This document shows, one piece after another, positions 1 through 9,099 of a stretch of 64,000 bases of DNA. Position numbers and translations under genes: made by a program. Source of the stretch: JAAYYY01 sp964579295 (lineage in GTDB: Bacteria > Chloroflexota > Anaerolineae > Promineifilales > Promineifilaceae). The first letter of the stretch is position 1; each line of letters opens with the position of its first letter. Under the pieces are notes generated by a model that searched no databases, was not told the origin of the DNA, and saw only the letters and a list, made by a program, of their open reading frames with translations. The DNA is taken from positions 1 to 64,000 of the forward strand of contig CAZOGK010000001.1 of NCBI GenBank assembly GCA_964579295.1, written 5' to 3'.

Positions 1-176
1 AACTGATAGGCACAGTCCCTGGCGGGACGAGCGGGACGTGTTACCAGGGAGGTCACTCCCATATGGAACGCCTCGGTGGAAGCACCATTGCGCCATGCTG
101 CTGCGCAGATGCATACGCCGGTACAACAGCCATTTACAGGTGGGATTTTCCAGCCTGTCCGGTGAAGTAGGGCGTC
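1..176. other. Upstream region of the lipoprotein gene, nothing recognised
   Basis: Non-coding or the end of a unit outside the window. I see no tRNA, terminator or convincing promoter in it. Open frames crossing it are out of frame with the lipoprotein and have no recognisable product. Confidence 0.4.
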
Positions 177-1781
177 ATGAAGCCGTTGCTCCTCTTGTTC
201 ATCTGCTCTCTCGTCGCTACAGGTTGCAGCCTGACAAGTCCGGAAACAGAATCGCCACTTTCACCCCTGGCGCCGTCTCCAAGCGCCACCCTCTCCTCGC
301 CAGCGGCCACACACGTGCCTGCTTCCACCGTCGGCGCGACTGTCGCCGTCGAGCCTGCCGGCAATACGCCGCCGGCAACCAGCCAACCACCATCTTCTAC
401 CCCTACCCCGGTACCCGTGGCAACACCATCGCCGGCAGAATTGTTCGCCCTAGATCGGGTCCACCGGGAAACGCTGGAAGCAGGGGATGGCACGGTGCGA
501 CGCGTTTCCGAGTCAGGCTACCCTATTATCCACCTGGAAGCCTCTCCAGATAGCCGCTGGCTGGCAGCCACGCTACAACTTGGCGGCAACAGGGGTACGA
601 CGGCCAATGCGGTAATCGATCTCCAGGGAGAGCTGCTTTGGTGGGCTAATAAAGAAAGCTTCTACGGAAGCGATATTTTTGGAAGGTCGTTCCACTGGTT
701 ACCCGACAGCCGCTTCCTCTGGGTTGACGAAAACCATCACGTCTTTGTCGGCGACAACCAGGAGCGCAGGTTGCTTGCTGCGCCGGCGCCAATATACACC
801 ATCGTCTATGCCTCAGAAAATATCGCTTTTGGTATATCTGACGGCCTAACCCTGTGGCGGGTCGATATGGAAAGCGGGCAATGGGAGGAAGTCGCCAATC
901 CCCGACCGCCGCAAGAGGGCCATTTGGGCGGCTACTTCGGCATCTCCCGGGACGGCGCTTACGCTCTCGCCTTTCAATCAGGCCAGATGTGGCGTATCCC
1001 TGCCGTGATGGGCGCGGCGGCAGAACCGCTGCCCGACGTGCAAACGGCACTGACGATTTTAGGCAGTGGCATGCCGGTCGGGCCGCCCCAGCAGCTCGCC
1101 GGCTTGCCTTACTGGTTGATTCCTCTGCCATTCCAGACCGAAGAAGGCGTTGAAATGGCCGGCATTGTCGTCGACACACGGGATGGGACGGTTCTGAGCG
1201 CAGAGGACCTGGGACTGCCGGGGAACCTCTATCTCCTCAGCTACAGAATGTCGCCCGCTGGGGAGTGGTTAGCCATCGTCGTGGCTGAGCGGGAAACGCG
1301 GCAGCCAACAGGGCTCTATCTCGTTTCAGCAGATGACCTGGCGGCGGAACCGCTCGCGGACGCCGAGCATGAGGTAGCCGGCTGGCACGCCGACCCGCCG
1401 GCCGTTATCCTCCGCAACCGCGAGAGCGGCGCTTTGTCGCTGCAATGGCTGCCGCCCGGGGGCGAAACAGAGCCAATCCCGCTGGCAGGTGCGACCGCAT
1501 TGATAGCGACAACGCCCGGCGCTATCTTTGCCACTGACAACGGCGATATAAGTTCGGTAGCCCGGCCCTGGTTTGCCCGGCCTCTCGCCGGCAACGCTAC
1601 GGAGATTTTGCAGTTTGATGTCAGGGGCAACCCGGTGGATTCGCTGGCGCTCCCGCCCCAGACCGCCAATGTCCGAGCGGCGGTGGTGGCTAGTGACCGC
1701 TTGCTTGTTGCCATTGAAAGCTGCGCCGGAGAGGGTATTTGCACCGCTTCCATCGTCGACTGGCTCTTTGAGCGCGAATAA
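177..1781 (+). CDS. Lipoprotein with beta-propeller-like C-terminal region
   Basis: A 534-residue protein. The N-terminus is a lipoprotein signal peptide: hydrophobic residues 4-15, then a lipobox ending in Cys17 (VATGC). Residues 18 to about 95 are Ser/Thr/Pro/Ala-rich, a typical spacer between membrane anchor and folded domain. The rest contains repeated strand-turn segments such as SPDSRWLAAT, ISRDGAYALAF and SPAGEWLAIV, which resemble TolB/PD40-type propeller blades. I cannot assign a substrate or enzymatic role. The start is the ATG directly before the signal peptide, and only a weak GGTGAAG-like ribosome site lies upstream. The gene stands alone on the plus strand and its neighbours do not suggest a function. 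Extracytoplasmic location is well supported; the propeller fold is inferred from the repeats. Confidence 0.75.
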   Translation: MKPLLLLFICSLVATGCSLTSPETESPLSPLAPSPSATLSSPAATHVPASTVGATVAVEPAGNTPPATSQPPSSTPTPVPVATPSPAELFALDRVHRETLEAGDGTVRRVSESGYPIIHLEASPDSRWLAATLQLGGNRGTTANAVIDLQGELLWWANKESFYGSDIFGRSFHWLPDSRFLWVDENHHVFVGDNQERRLLAAPAPIYTIVYASENIAFGISDGLTLWRVDMESGQWEEVANPRPPQEGHLGGYFGISRDGAYALAFQSGQMWRIPAVMGAAAEPLPDVQTALTILGSGMPVGPPQQLAGLPYWLIPLPFQTEEGVEMAGIVVDTRDGTVLSAEDLGLPGNLYLLSYRMSPAGEWLAIVVAERETRQPTGLYLVSADDLAAEPLADAEHEVAGWHADPPAVILRNRESGALSLQWLPPGGETEPIPLAGATALIATTPGAIFATDNGDISSVARPWFARPLAGNATEILQFDVRGNPVDSLALPPQTANVRAAVVASDRLLVAIESCAGEGICTASIVDWLFERE

Positions 1782-1968
1782 TCTGGCCCGCTGTTGCACA
1801 GAGTCCGGCAGAAATATGTTCCTGGCTCTTTAATGACCCTTTCGGGATGAAGGCGACTCGCCCGTGCTGAGCGTCGCAGGACTCAGACGCTAGTACAGGT
1901 TCAGACCTGTGAATAGTAAGGGCGAGGAGTTGTGTCATGGTGCTTGCCCACTTCCGGCAGCGCCGGCC
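1782..1968. other. Convergent intergenic region
   Basis: It lies between the stop codons of the plus-strand lipoprotein gene and the minus-strand hydrolase gene. Two short stem-loops are visible (GCGTC...GACGC near 1873-1892 and CAGGT-TCAG-ACCTG near 1896-1909). Neither has a T-run, so I do not call a terminator. Confidence 0.4.
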
Positions 1969-2970
1969 CTAGACGCGCCGATAGAGCAGCACCGGGTTTT
2001 CCTCCTGCTCCACATCATCCAGATTGGCGACGATCAGCTCGCCGCGCTGGTAGAGGTATTCGACGTGCGCGCCCGTTTCCTCCAGGGCCAGCAGAACGTG
2101 GTAGCTCTCCACCTTGCCAAAAAGGTCCTTGCTGATGGCGGCAATGGAGCGCGGTTGCCCGGCCAGCTCCAGCACCCGGCACAGCCGCTCCTCGTGTAAG
2201 GCTGCGATTTCGTCGATACGTCCCGGCAGATCCTCCATAGGCGCTTCATGCCCGCCCAGCGCCAGGCGGATGCCGTCGAGCCGGCGGATGCGCTCCAGCG
2301 ATTGCAGATAATGGCCCAGCCCGGTATTAGAAGTGATGCTCTCCGGCGCCTGGTGCGGGGTGGTGTGAGCCAGGACCTGATCGGCGGTAAGCAGAACGTC
2401 GTCCACCTGCAGGCAGACCTGGCCCGGGCAGTGGCCCGGCACGTGGTAGATCTCGATACCATCCAGCGGCTCTCCTTCGGCCAGCAAGAACTGCACCGGC
2501 GTCGAGCGATAGATCCCTTTGGCGAACAGGTACATCTGCATCAGATCGCGGCGGCGGGCCGGCGACACGCCGGCGCTGGCCAGGTAGCTGCTCAGGCGGC
2601 GCGCCGCCACCACCACGCGCTCCTCGTAGTGGGAGAGCACGCGCCGGTCCAGCACGTGCACGCCGATCGGGGCCTGGCTGCTCTGGCGCACAAAGGGCAG
2701 CCCGCCGAAGTGGTCGACGTGGCCGTGCGTGATGATGATGCGGTCGACATCTGCCAGGGTGATAGGGAGACCAAAGCGCTCCTGCAGGGCCTCGAAGCCG
2801 GCCAGCAGCTCGCGGTTGGATTGCTCCATGCCCGAGCCGCAATCCACCAGAATCAGCTCGCCTTCGTTGTCGATCAGGTAGATATTGGCGATGAGGCCGG
2901 GAAAGGCGGTGACGGGAAAGGTGTAGATAGTTCGTCCGCCGGACGTGGGGAATCGCGCTGCCTGGTCCAT
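1969..2970 (-). CDS. Metallo-beta-lactamase-fold hydrolase
   Basis: A 333-residue MBL-fold enzyme. The metal-binding signature HGHVDH is at residues 82-87, preceded by the usual VDCGSG strand near residue 42. A later GHCPG motif and the GGHEAP segment supply further metal-ligand histidines. The C-terminal ~80 residues look like the helical/winged extension seen in LACTB2/glyoxalase-II-like members. The family hydrolyses thioesters, phosphodiesters or lactones; the substrate here is unknown. I start at the ATG at 2968-2970. A GTG further upstream at 3039 would add 23 basic residues that do not look like part of the fold and would overlap the previous stop. It is probably the last gene of the ABC-transporter operon upstream, with a gap of about 65 bases. 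Confidence 0.85.
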   Translation of the reverse strand: MDQAARFPTSGGRTIYTFPVTAFPGLIANIYLIDNEGELILVDCGSGMEQSNRELLAGFEALQERFGLPITLADVDRIIITHGHVDHFGGLPFVRQSSQAPIGVHVLDRRVLSHYEERVVVAARRLSSYLASAGVSPARRRDLMQMYLFAKGIYRSTPVQFLLAEGEPLDGIEIYHVPGHCPGQVCLQVDDVLLTADQVLAHTTPHQAPESITSNTGLGHYLQSLERIRRLDGIRLALGGHEAPMEDLPGRIDEIAALHEERLCRVLELAGQPRSIAAISKDLFGKVESYHVLLALEETGAHVEYLYQRGELIVANLDDVEQEENPVLLYRRV

Positions 2971-3035
2971 GGGCGCTGATGGTAACAGATTATCAGGCGC
3001 AGTCGATAGCGACCGGCGCCGTCCTGCGCCCCGGC

Positions 3036-4334
3036 TCACTCATACTTGAGAGCCGTGACGGGGGCCATCGTCGCTGCGTTCAGCGCCGGGTAGAGCCCGG
3101 AGAGAAAGCCGATGACGGTGGCAAAGACCAGCACGAAGATGGGCAGCCAGGCCGGCGTGTAGACGGCTGAGGTGGGCGGCGGCGTGCCCATGGAGGCTGC
3201 CTGCCCGGCTAGGTAGGCGGTAGCGATGACGTTGAGCACCTGGCCCAGCGCCCAGCCGGCGGCGACGCCGCCCAGGCCGCCGAGAAAGCCGATGCCCGCC
3301 GCCTCGCCGAGAAAGACGGTGAGCACGTCGCGGTTGGTGGCGCCGACCGCCTTCATCAGGCCAATCTCGCGCGTGCGCTCCAGAATCGCCATCGCCATCG
3401 TGTTGGCAATGCCAATGGCGGCGACCAGCAGCGAAATGGCGCCAATGCTGCCGAGCACAATCTGCATGACCGTATAGAAGCTGCTGACGCTTTGCACGGC
3501 CTCAGCCATCGTCCATGCCTGGTAGCCCAACTCCACTATCTGCTCGGCGAGAGCGACGACGCCGGTCAGCTCGGCCGCCCGCACCATGATGCCGTTATAG
3601 CCTTCCTTGTCGTGGTTAATCGGCCTGTTGTTGTTGAACCAGGTATTGTAACGGTTCATGTCGTCCAGGCTGACGTACATGCTCCAGTCTGTGTCGTTCA
3701 TGCCGGCGGCGAGGATGCCGGCGACGCGCAGCGGCACCTTCTTGCGCACTTCCGTGCCGTCTTCCGACCATTTGACGAGGACGAGCGTTACCTGCTTGTC
3801 CAGCAAATCCGGCGGCTCGCCCGGCCCCGCCTGCGGCTCGCGCGGATCGTAGAAGTTCTGGACGACCATGCCGCCCAGGATAATGGTGCCTCGCTCCAAC
3901 TGCGAGACGCCCTGTTCTACCTTGACGCCAATATCGGCCAGGTCGTCCGTGCCGTACCCGTAGAGGCCACCGCCGCCCTCGAGCCGCCCCACGGAGAGGA
4001 AGCCCCAGCCGCGGAAGCCGTCCCAGGGGACAACCGAGGCCACGCCCGGCAGCGGCATAATCTCGGCAATCGTATCGTCGGTCAGCAGCTTCGATGGGGT
4101 GATGCTGCCGTCGGCATTGGGTGGCCCTTCCCAGTTCGGCCACACCTGGATCAGTGTCAGGTTGCTGCCCCCTCCCAGACGCTCGGTCGCGTCGCGCTGC
4201 AGGCCGATGCCCAGGCTGACGAGCAGGATGACCGAAGCGGTGCCGATGATGACGCCGACTGCCGTCAGCGCCACCCGCGCCTTACGCCGCGCCAGGTTGT
4301 CGATGATCAGGCTCCAAAAGTCGAAGACGTTCAT
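3036..4334 (-). CDS. MacB/FtsX-family ABC transporter permease
   Basis: A 432-residue permease with the MacB/LolC plan. A short cytoplasmic N-terminus leads into one membrane segment (about residues 18-42), then a large extracytoplasmic domain (about 45-270) and three C-terminal membrane helices forming the FtsX domain. The latter includes the conserved segment ERTREIGLMKAVGAT near residue 315. It should pair with the ATPase encoded at 6209-6934, and the secreted protein between them is probably the third part of the system. The family moves lipoproteins, peptides or macrolides or transmits force to the envelope rather than acting as an importer. No substrate can be deduced. ATG start at 4334. 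Confidence 0.88.
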   Translation of the reverse strand: MNVFDFWSLIIDNLARRKARVALTAVGVIIGTASVILLVSLGIGLQRDATERLGGGSNLTLIQVWPNWEGPPNADGSITPSKLLTDDTIAEIMPLPGVASVVPWDGFRGWGFLSVGRLEGGGGLYGYGTDDLADIGVKVEQGVSQLERGTIILGGMVVQNFYDPREPQAGPGEPPDLLDKQVTLVLVKWSEDGTEVRKKVPLRVAGILAAGMNDTDWSMYVSLDDMNRYNTWFNNNRPINHDKEGYNGIMVRAAELTGVVALAEQIVELGYQAWTMAEAVQSVSSFYTVMQIVLGSIGAISLLVAAIGIANTMAMAILERTREIGLMKAVGATNRDVLTVFLGEAAGIGFLGGLGGVAAGWALGQVLNVIATAYLAGQAASMGTPPPTSAVYTPAWLPIFVLVFATVIGFLSGLYPALNAATMAPVTALKYE

Positions 4335-4368
4335 CTGCTAATGCCCTCCTGCAGTCGTCCGGTCCAGG

Positions 4369-6204
4369 CTATCCGCGACCGGAAAAGGCGGGGCCGACGC
4401 CGCCTCCGTCCGGTGGGAAGCCAGGCTCCATCGGTGGAAAGCCACTCTCTCCGGCCGGCGTCGTCGGGCCGCTGCTCAGGCCGAGCATACCCAGCAGAAA
4501 GCGCCAGAGCTTGGTGCGCCAGCTTTCGGCGGCGGCCGGCGGCATGCCCTCGGGAGGGATCTCTTCCATACCCGGCTCGCCCATGTCCGGCGGCAGCTCG
4601 GGCATCTCCATCACCTCCAGCTCCAGCGTCCGCGTAATGAGCTGCGGCTGGTTAAAGTCGTCGGTATAGGCGATACGCACTTCCAGCGCCAGGGCGCCCG
4701 GCTGCTCAGGGATGGCGATGGCGTCGAGCGGGAAGGTGCCGCCCGGTTCCAGCGAGCCGACAAAGACGTTGTTGTTGCTCAATTGGGCGCCTTCGGCCTG
4801 CGCGCTCATGCTACCCAGAAGCACCGTGGCGTTGCCGACGTTGGTCACCTGCAGCGGCAGCGGTCCGGGCTGCCCGACCATCAGCGGCATTGGTTCGGCG
4901 TAGAAGTTCACCTCCACTGCCGGGCGGCTGTAGACCAGCAGCGTAATGACTTGCTCGTCCACGTAGCTGCCGCCGCTGCTGTCGTTGTAGGCAAAACCGA
5001 CGACGATGGGATAAGCGCCCGGCTTGGCCGTGCCGTTGACGATAAGCTGGACGGCGGCCTGCAGCCGCTCGCCGCGGGCCAGGTCGCCGAGGGAGCTGAC
5101 GTTGCTGCTGCCCACCGGCGCAAAGGTGCCGAATTCGCCGCCGGCGCCGCTGAGACCGCCGCCCGGTTCCGGCGTGCCGCCAGAGACGCCGCCGCTGGCC
5201 GTGCCGCCGCCGACGATGAGGGTAACGCCGCGCGCGTCGGCGCTGCCCTGGTTGCGCACCTCCAGGCTCAGCTCGAAGCGGACGCCCGGTTCCAGCGCCG
5301 CGACGTCTGTCTCATAGGCGGAGACCAGGAGCTGCGGCCGCAGCCGTGGCCCGATCGTCGCCGTGATGGTGGGCGTGGGCGTCGGCGTTGCCGTCGCCGC
5401 GACGCCACTGGCGATGCGCACCACCGGGAAAGTGAGGGCGAATGTCTCGTTATAGCTGGTGCCGTTGACATCGGTATAGCTGACCTGAACTTCGAGCACG
5501 GCGGTGCTGCTGCCTGCCAGATCGCCGCTGGCATGGAGCGGCTGCCAGAAGCGCGACGCCTCGCCCGGGCCTAACGAGCCCACGGAGCGGACGCCGCCGG
5601 TAGCGCGCGGCACAAAGCTGCCGGAGACAAAGGTGGCGATAACGTTGCTGGCGACGGCCTGCCCGGCATTGCTCAGCGTCATCTCAAAGTCCAGGTCGGT
5701 GCCCGGCGTGATCTGGGCCGAGCTGGCGCCGTAGGAAGCGACGACGATGACCGGCCGGATAAAGGCCGTTGGCGGGGGCGTGCCCGTCGGCGTCGCCTCG
5801 GGAAGCTCGGTTGCCGTCGCCTGGGGCGCTATGATCGTCAGGGCGTTTGCCAGCAGCGCCGACGAGGCGTCAGGATTGACGACGCGCACCGTGTAGACGC
5901 CCGCCGGCGCGCCGGCCGGCAGCGTCGCCCGCAGCATCTGGGCGCTGACAAAGGTCGTCGCCAGCGCGCCGTAGCCGTCGAGGACGACAGCAGCGCCATC
6001 GTCAAAGCCGGAACCGGTAATCACCAGCTCAGTAGCCGTGGCGTTGCTGACGGCAGCCGGCTGTACCGCCGTTGGGTTTGGGGCCGCCGGCTGTTGGGTG
6101 CCTTGCTGCGGCGCCTGAGCGGCGACCGGCGCCGCCGGCGTCGCCGCCGGGAGCGCGGCCAGTATCAGGAGCAGGGTGAGGAGGACAAGGGCCAGTTGTT
6201 TCAT
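4369..6204 (-). CDS. Secreted TIG/CARDB-type multidomain protein of an ABC operon
   Basis: A 611-residue protein with a signal peptide (hydrophobic residues 4-25, then Ala-rich). After a Pro/Thr linker come an IPT/TIG-like domain (about 48-130, with ITGSGFDDGAAVVLDG), a second linker, and three Ig-like repeats of the CARDB/COG1361 kind (about 150-270, 290-410, 430-540). Recurring marks are NAGQAVA, NQGSADARG and NVGNATV followed by LxPGE. The C-terminus is Pro/Gly/Met-rich with a short amphipathic segment WRFLLGMLGL near residue 565. It lies between the permease and ATPase genes with gaps of 34 and 4 bases, so it is very likely an extracytoplasmic partner of that transporter, much as MacA is for MacB but with an unrelated fold. 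The function is inferred from context only. Confidence 0.78.
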   Translation of the reverse strand: MKQLALVLLTLLLILAALPAATPAAPVAAQAPQQGTQQPAAPNPTAVQPAAVSNATATELVITGSGFDDGAAVVLDGYGALATTFVSAQMLRATLPAGAPAGVYTVRVVNPDASSALLANALTIIAPQATATELPEATPTGTPPPTAFIRPVIVVASYGASSAQITPGTDLDFEMTLSNAGQAVASNVIATFVSGSFVPRATGGVRSVGSLGPGEASRFWQPLHASGDLAGSSTAVLEVQVSYTDVNGTSYNETFALTFPVVRIASGVAATATPTPTPTITATIGPRLRPQLLVSAYETDVAALEPGVRFELSLEVRNQGSADARGVTLIVGGGTASGGVSGGTPEPGGGLSGAGGEFGTFAPVGSSNVSSLGDLARGERLQAAVQLIVNGTAKPGAYPIVVGFAYNDSSGGSYVDEQVITLLVYSRPAVEVNFYAEPMPLMVGQPGPLPLQVTNVGNATVLLGSMSAQAEGAQLSNNNVFVGSLEPGGTFPLDAIAIPEQPGALALEVRIAYTDDFNQPQLITRTLELEVMEMPELPPDMGEPGMEEIPPEGMPPAAAESWRTKLWRFLLGMLGLSSGPTTPAGESGFPPMEPGFPPDGGGVGPAFSGRG

Positions 6205-6208
6205 GATC

Positions 6209-6934
6209 TTACCGCTCGCTGCCGGTAGCGACGGCGCCCGCCGTTACCTGGTTATACGTCTCGGCGGGTACGACGCGCCCGTCGAGCATGTAGGTTGTCT
6301 GGTTCACATAGTTCTGCATACGCGGGTCGTGGGTGACGACCAGCACCGTGCGCCCCTCGGCATGAAGGGCGGCCAGCAGCTGCATGATGCTGTGCCCGCT
6401 GGCGCTGTCCAGGTTGCCCGTCGGCTCGTCGGCGAGAATCAGCTCCGGCCCGTTGACCAGCGCCCGCGCCACGGCAACGCGCTGCTGCTCGCCGCCGGAC
6501 ATCTCCCGTGGGCGGTGGTGCATGCGGTCGCCGAGGCCGACGCGTTCCAGCAGCTCCTGGGCGCGCGCCTGCCGTTGGCGCCGTGCCACGTGGGCAAAGC
6601 GCATGGGGAAGGCGACGTTTTCCAGGGCGCTGAGGCTGGGGATGAGATTAAAGGACTGGAAGATGAAGCCGACAAAGCGGCGCCGGTAGATAGCCAGCGC
6701 ATTCTCGTCGAGCTGCTCCAGGCTCTGCGCAGCCACTTCCAGGCTGCCGCTTGTCGGCCGGTCCAGGCCGCCGAGCAGATGGAGCAGCGTGCTCTTGCCC
6801 GAGCCGGATGGACCCATAATTGCCCAGAAGTCGCCGCGCTCTACGTCGAGGTCCACGCCGGCGACGGCCTGCACCACGGTATGGCCCATCTGGTAGCGCT
6901 TGCTAATGCCCCGGGCTGTGATCAGCGCGGCCAT
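6209..6934 (-). CDS. ABC transporter ATP-binding protein, LolD/MacB type
   Basis: A 241-residue nucleotide-binding subunit complete in its motifs: Walker A GPSGSGKS (41-48), Q-loop, signature MSGGEQQR near 145, Walker B LILADEP near 165 with the catalytic Glu, and the H-loop VTHD near 200. Its closest relatives in plan are LolD and the MacB ATPase domain, which work with FtsX-fold permeases, matching the permease at 3036-4334. It is transcribed just after the Yip1-like gene (gap 3 bases) and before the TIG/CARDB protein (gap 4 bases), so tight translational coupling is likely. ATG start at 6934. Confident as an ABC ATPase; the exact substrate family is unknown. Confidence 0.92.
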   Translation of the reverse strand: MAALITARGISKRYQMGHTVVQAVAGVDLDVERGDFWAIMGPSGSGKSTLLHLLGGLDRPTSGSLEVAAQSLEQLDENALAIYRRRFVGFIFQSFNLIPSLSALENVAFPMRFAHVARRQRQARAQELLERVGLGDRMHHRPREMSGGEQQRVAVARALVNGPELILADEPTGNLDSASGHSIMQLLAALHAEGRTVLVVTHDPRMQNYVNQTTYMLDGRVVPAETYNQVTAGAVATGSER

Positions 6935-6937
6935 GGC

Positions 6938-7720
6938 TCAGTAGAGGAACGGCCGGGTGAAGGTCAGGTCGCCCAGCTGCGCCGCCAGAAGCTTCGGAGC
7001 GGCTTGCAGCAGTATCACCAGGAGCAGTGTGATCACCACAGCCAGCAAGATGCGCCGCCCGCGCAGCCTCTCGGCGACTCCCAGCCCAATCAACAGCAGC
7101 GCCGCGTGCCAGAGCAGGTAGAGGTCGAATCCTTCCAGCAGGCTCGCGGCGAGCAGCGGCAGGATGCCCTCGCCGCCCGGCGCAAAACCGGAGAGGCCGG
7201 GATAGGCGACGACCGCGCCGCTGCTCATCATGTAAGCGGCCCTGACAAGGCTGCGCACAAGCAGCGGCACGCTGGCCCAGGCGACAATATTCAGCTTCTG
7301 TTGGCTGCTGCCCCGCCCGCCGAGCAGGGTCAGAAAGAGATGCAGGAGCATGCCGACCAACACGATATAGGCTAGGACGCCGGCGGCGGCGACAGCCGCG
7401 GGCAGAACGTAGGTGAAGACCGGCCCGCTGGTGGCAGCCATGGCCTGCTGGTATTGGGCCTGCTGTTCGGGCGTGTAATAGTCTGGCGGCGGCGGAATCT
7501 GCCCGCTGGCGGCCGCCTCGGCGCGGATAGAGCCGGCAATGAGCGCCGTGAGGATAGCCGCGACGAGCCAGAGCAGCAGCGGCGTGCTCAGCAGGCCGCG
7601 ATCGGCAGCGGCCACGCGGGCCATCGTCTGCCGTGGATGCAGCAGCGCCGGCACGATCCAGTCGAAGCGCCAGCGACGGTTGTCATTTTCATGCACAAGT
7701 ACACTGTCAAACGTTGCCAT
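6938..7720 (-). CDS. Yip1-like integral membrane protein, first gene of the ABC operon
   Basis: A 260-residue membrane protein with five or so hydrophobic segments (about 45-70, 110-140, 155-175, 190-215, 230-250). The N-terminal amphipathic stretch WIVPALLHPRQTMARV is typical of Yip1-domain proteins. I start at the ATG at 7718-7720: an AAGGAGG ribosome site lies six bases upstream. A TTG two codons earlier would fall right behind it. The family often accompanies ABC permeases of the MacB/FtsX type in Gram-positives and Chloroflexota, but its molecular role is not established. A TATACT hexamer at 7741-7746 could be the -10 box of the operon; no good -35 is visible. Confidence 0.8.
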   Translation of the reverse strand: MATFDSVLVHENDNRRWRFDWIVPALLHPRQTMARVAAADRGLLSTPLLLWLVAAILTALIAGSIRAEAAASGQIPPPPDYYTPEQQAQYQQAMAATSGPVFTYVLPAAVAAAGVLAYIVLVGMLLHLFLTLLGGRGSSQQKLNIVAWASVPLLVRSLVRAAYMMSSGAVVAYPGLSGFAPGGEGILPLLAASLLEGFDLYLLWHAALLLIGLGVAERLRGRRILLAVVITLLLVILLQAAPKLLAAQLGDLTFTRPFLY

Positions 7721-7833
7721 GATCAACCTCCTTCCCGGAAGTATAGGCTGTGGGGATCAGCCGACCATCGGCCAAAGCGGCGGGAGTGTCTCCGTCTTCT
7801 GGCGGAGATAGATTTGGTTCTGGTTTAGTGTAG

Positions 7834-9099
7834 TTACGTTACGCCGTGGTGGGCCCGCTCGTAGCGCTGGTAGCGTCCCTCCTCCACTACGAGGCGTATT
7901 CGCTCAATCGCTTCGTATAGCTCCGCAAACGTGGTATTCAGCGGCGACACGGCCATGCGGAGTCTATCAGGATAGCGGAAGTCGAGCAAGAGATTCATCT
8001 CCGCACTCAGCGCCTGGGAGATGCGCCAGCCCTCGTGGTGGCCGAGGGTGACGTGCGAGCCGCGGCGCGTCCCTTCGCGTGGCGAGCGCAGCTCGATGCC
8101 GAGTGGCTGCAGCTTCTCCGCCCACAGCGCGATCAGGTAATCTGTCTGCGCCAGCGACTTGGCGCGCACGCGCTCGATGCCTGCTTCCAGCAGCAGCTCG
8201 ACGCCGGTGGCCACTGGCGCCAGCGACAAAATGGGCGGCGTCCCGGTCAGGAAGCGGCGCAGCCCCGCCGCTGGCCGGTAGTCCAGCTCAAAATCGAACG
8301 GGCGCGCCTGGCCCATCCAGCCGGCAACCGGATTGTGCAGCTGCTCCTGCAGGTCGCGGCGCACGTAGAGAAAGGCCGGGGCGCCGGGCCCGCCATTAAG
8401 ATATTTATAGGTGCAACCCACGGCCAGGTCGGCGCCGCTGGCGTGCAGCTGCAGCGGCATCGCGCCCGCACTGTGGCTGACGTCCCAGAGGACCAGGGCG
8501 CCCGCCTCGTGGGCGCGGGCGGTCAGCGCCGCCATGTCGTAAGTAAACGCGCTGGTGAAGGCGGTGTGCGACAGGCTGAGCAGCGCCGTGTCCTCGTCCA
8601 GCGCCGCCGCCAGCGCGGCCTCCGGTCCGGCGCAGCCGTCGGGCGAGGGGACGATCTGTAGCCAGTGGTCGCTGCCCGCAGCGGCCAGGGCGCTCTGCAG
8701 GACGTAGAGATCGGAGGGGAAGTTCAGGTCGTCGGTGACGACCTTGCGCCGGCCGGGCCGGGCTTGCAGCGCCGCCAGGGCCAGCTTAAAAAGGTTGACG
8801 GAGGTGGAATCGGCCAGCAAAACCTCGCCGGCTTCCGCGCCCAGCAGCGGGGCCAGCCGGTCGCCAATCTGGGCTGACAGCGCCATCCAGCCGTCGTTCC
8901 AGCCGCGGATCAGCCGCTCGCCCCAGCCGTGACGCACCAGCTCACGCAGCTGCGCCTCGGCGGCGCGCGGGAGGCGCCCCAGCGAGTTGCCGAGCAGGTA
9001 GATCAGCTCCGGCTCGGCGATGACAAAACGGTCGCGAAAGGCGGCCAGCTCGTCGGCCTGGTCACGACGGCGAGCGTCCGCTCGATCCAGGCGGCTCAT
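7834..9099 (-). CDS. kynU: Kynureninase
   Basis: A 421-residue PLP enzyme of fold type I that splits kynurenine (or 3-hydroxykynurenine) into anthranilate and alanine. Family marks are the N-terminal YLLGNSLGRLP, GWNDGW near 68, DSTSVNLFK near 97, DDLNFPSDLY near 123, and the PLP-lysine motif CTYKYLNGGPGAPAF near 230. Length matches the family. Its ATG overlaps the kynB stop in an ATGA junction, so the two are translationally coupled. It is the last gene of the pheS-pheT-kynB-kynU run. No tryptophan dioxygenase is present in the window to make the formylkynurenine substrate. Confidence 0.93.
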   Translation of the reverse strand: MSRLDRADARRRDQADELAAFRDRFVIAEPELIYLLGNSLGRLPRAAEAQLRELVRHGWGERLIRGWNDGWMALSAQIGDRLAPLLGAEAGEVLLADSTSVNLFKLALAALQARPGRRKVVTDDLNFPSDLYVLQSALAAAGSDHWLQIVPSPDGCAGPEAALAAALDEDTALLSLSHTAFTSAFTYDMAALTARAHEAGALVLWDVSHSAGAMPLQLHASGADLAVGCTYKYLNGGPGAPAFLYVRRDLQEQLHNPVAGWMGQARPFDFELDYRPAAGLRRFLTGTPPILSLAPVATGVELLLEAGIERVRAKSLAQTDYLIALWAEKLQPLGIELRSPREGTRRGSHVTLGHHEGWRISQALSAEMNLLLDFRYPDRLRMAVSPLNTTFAELYEAIERIRLVVEEGRYQRYERAHHGVT

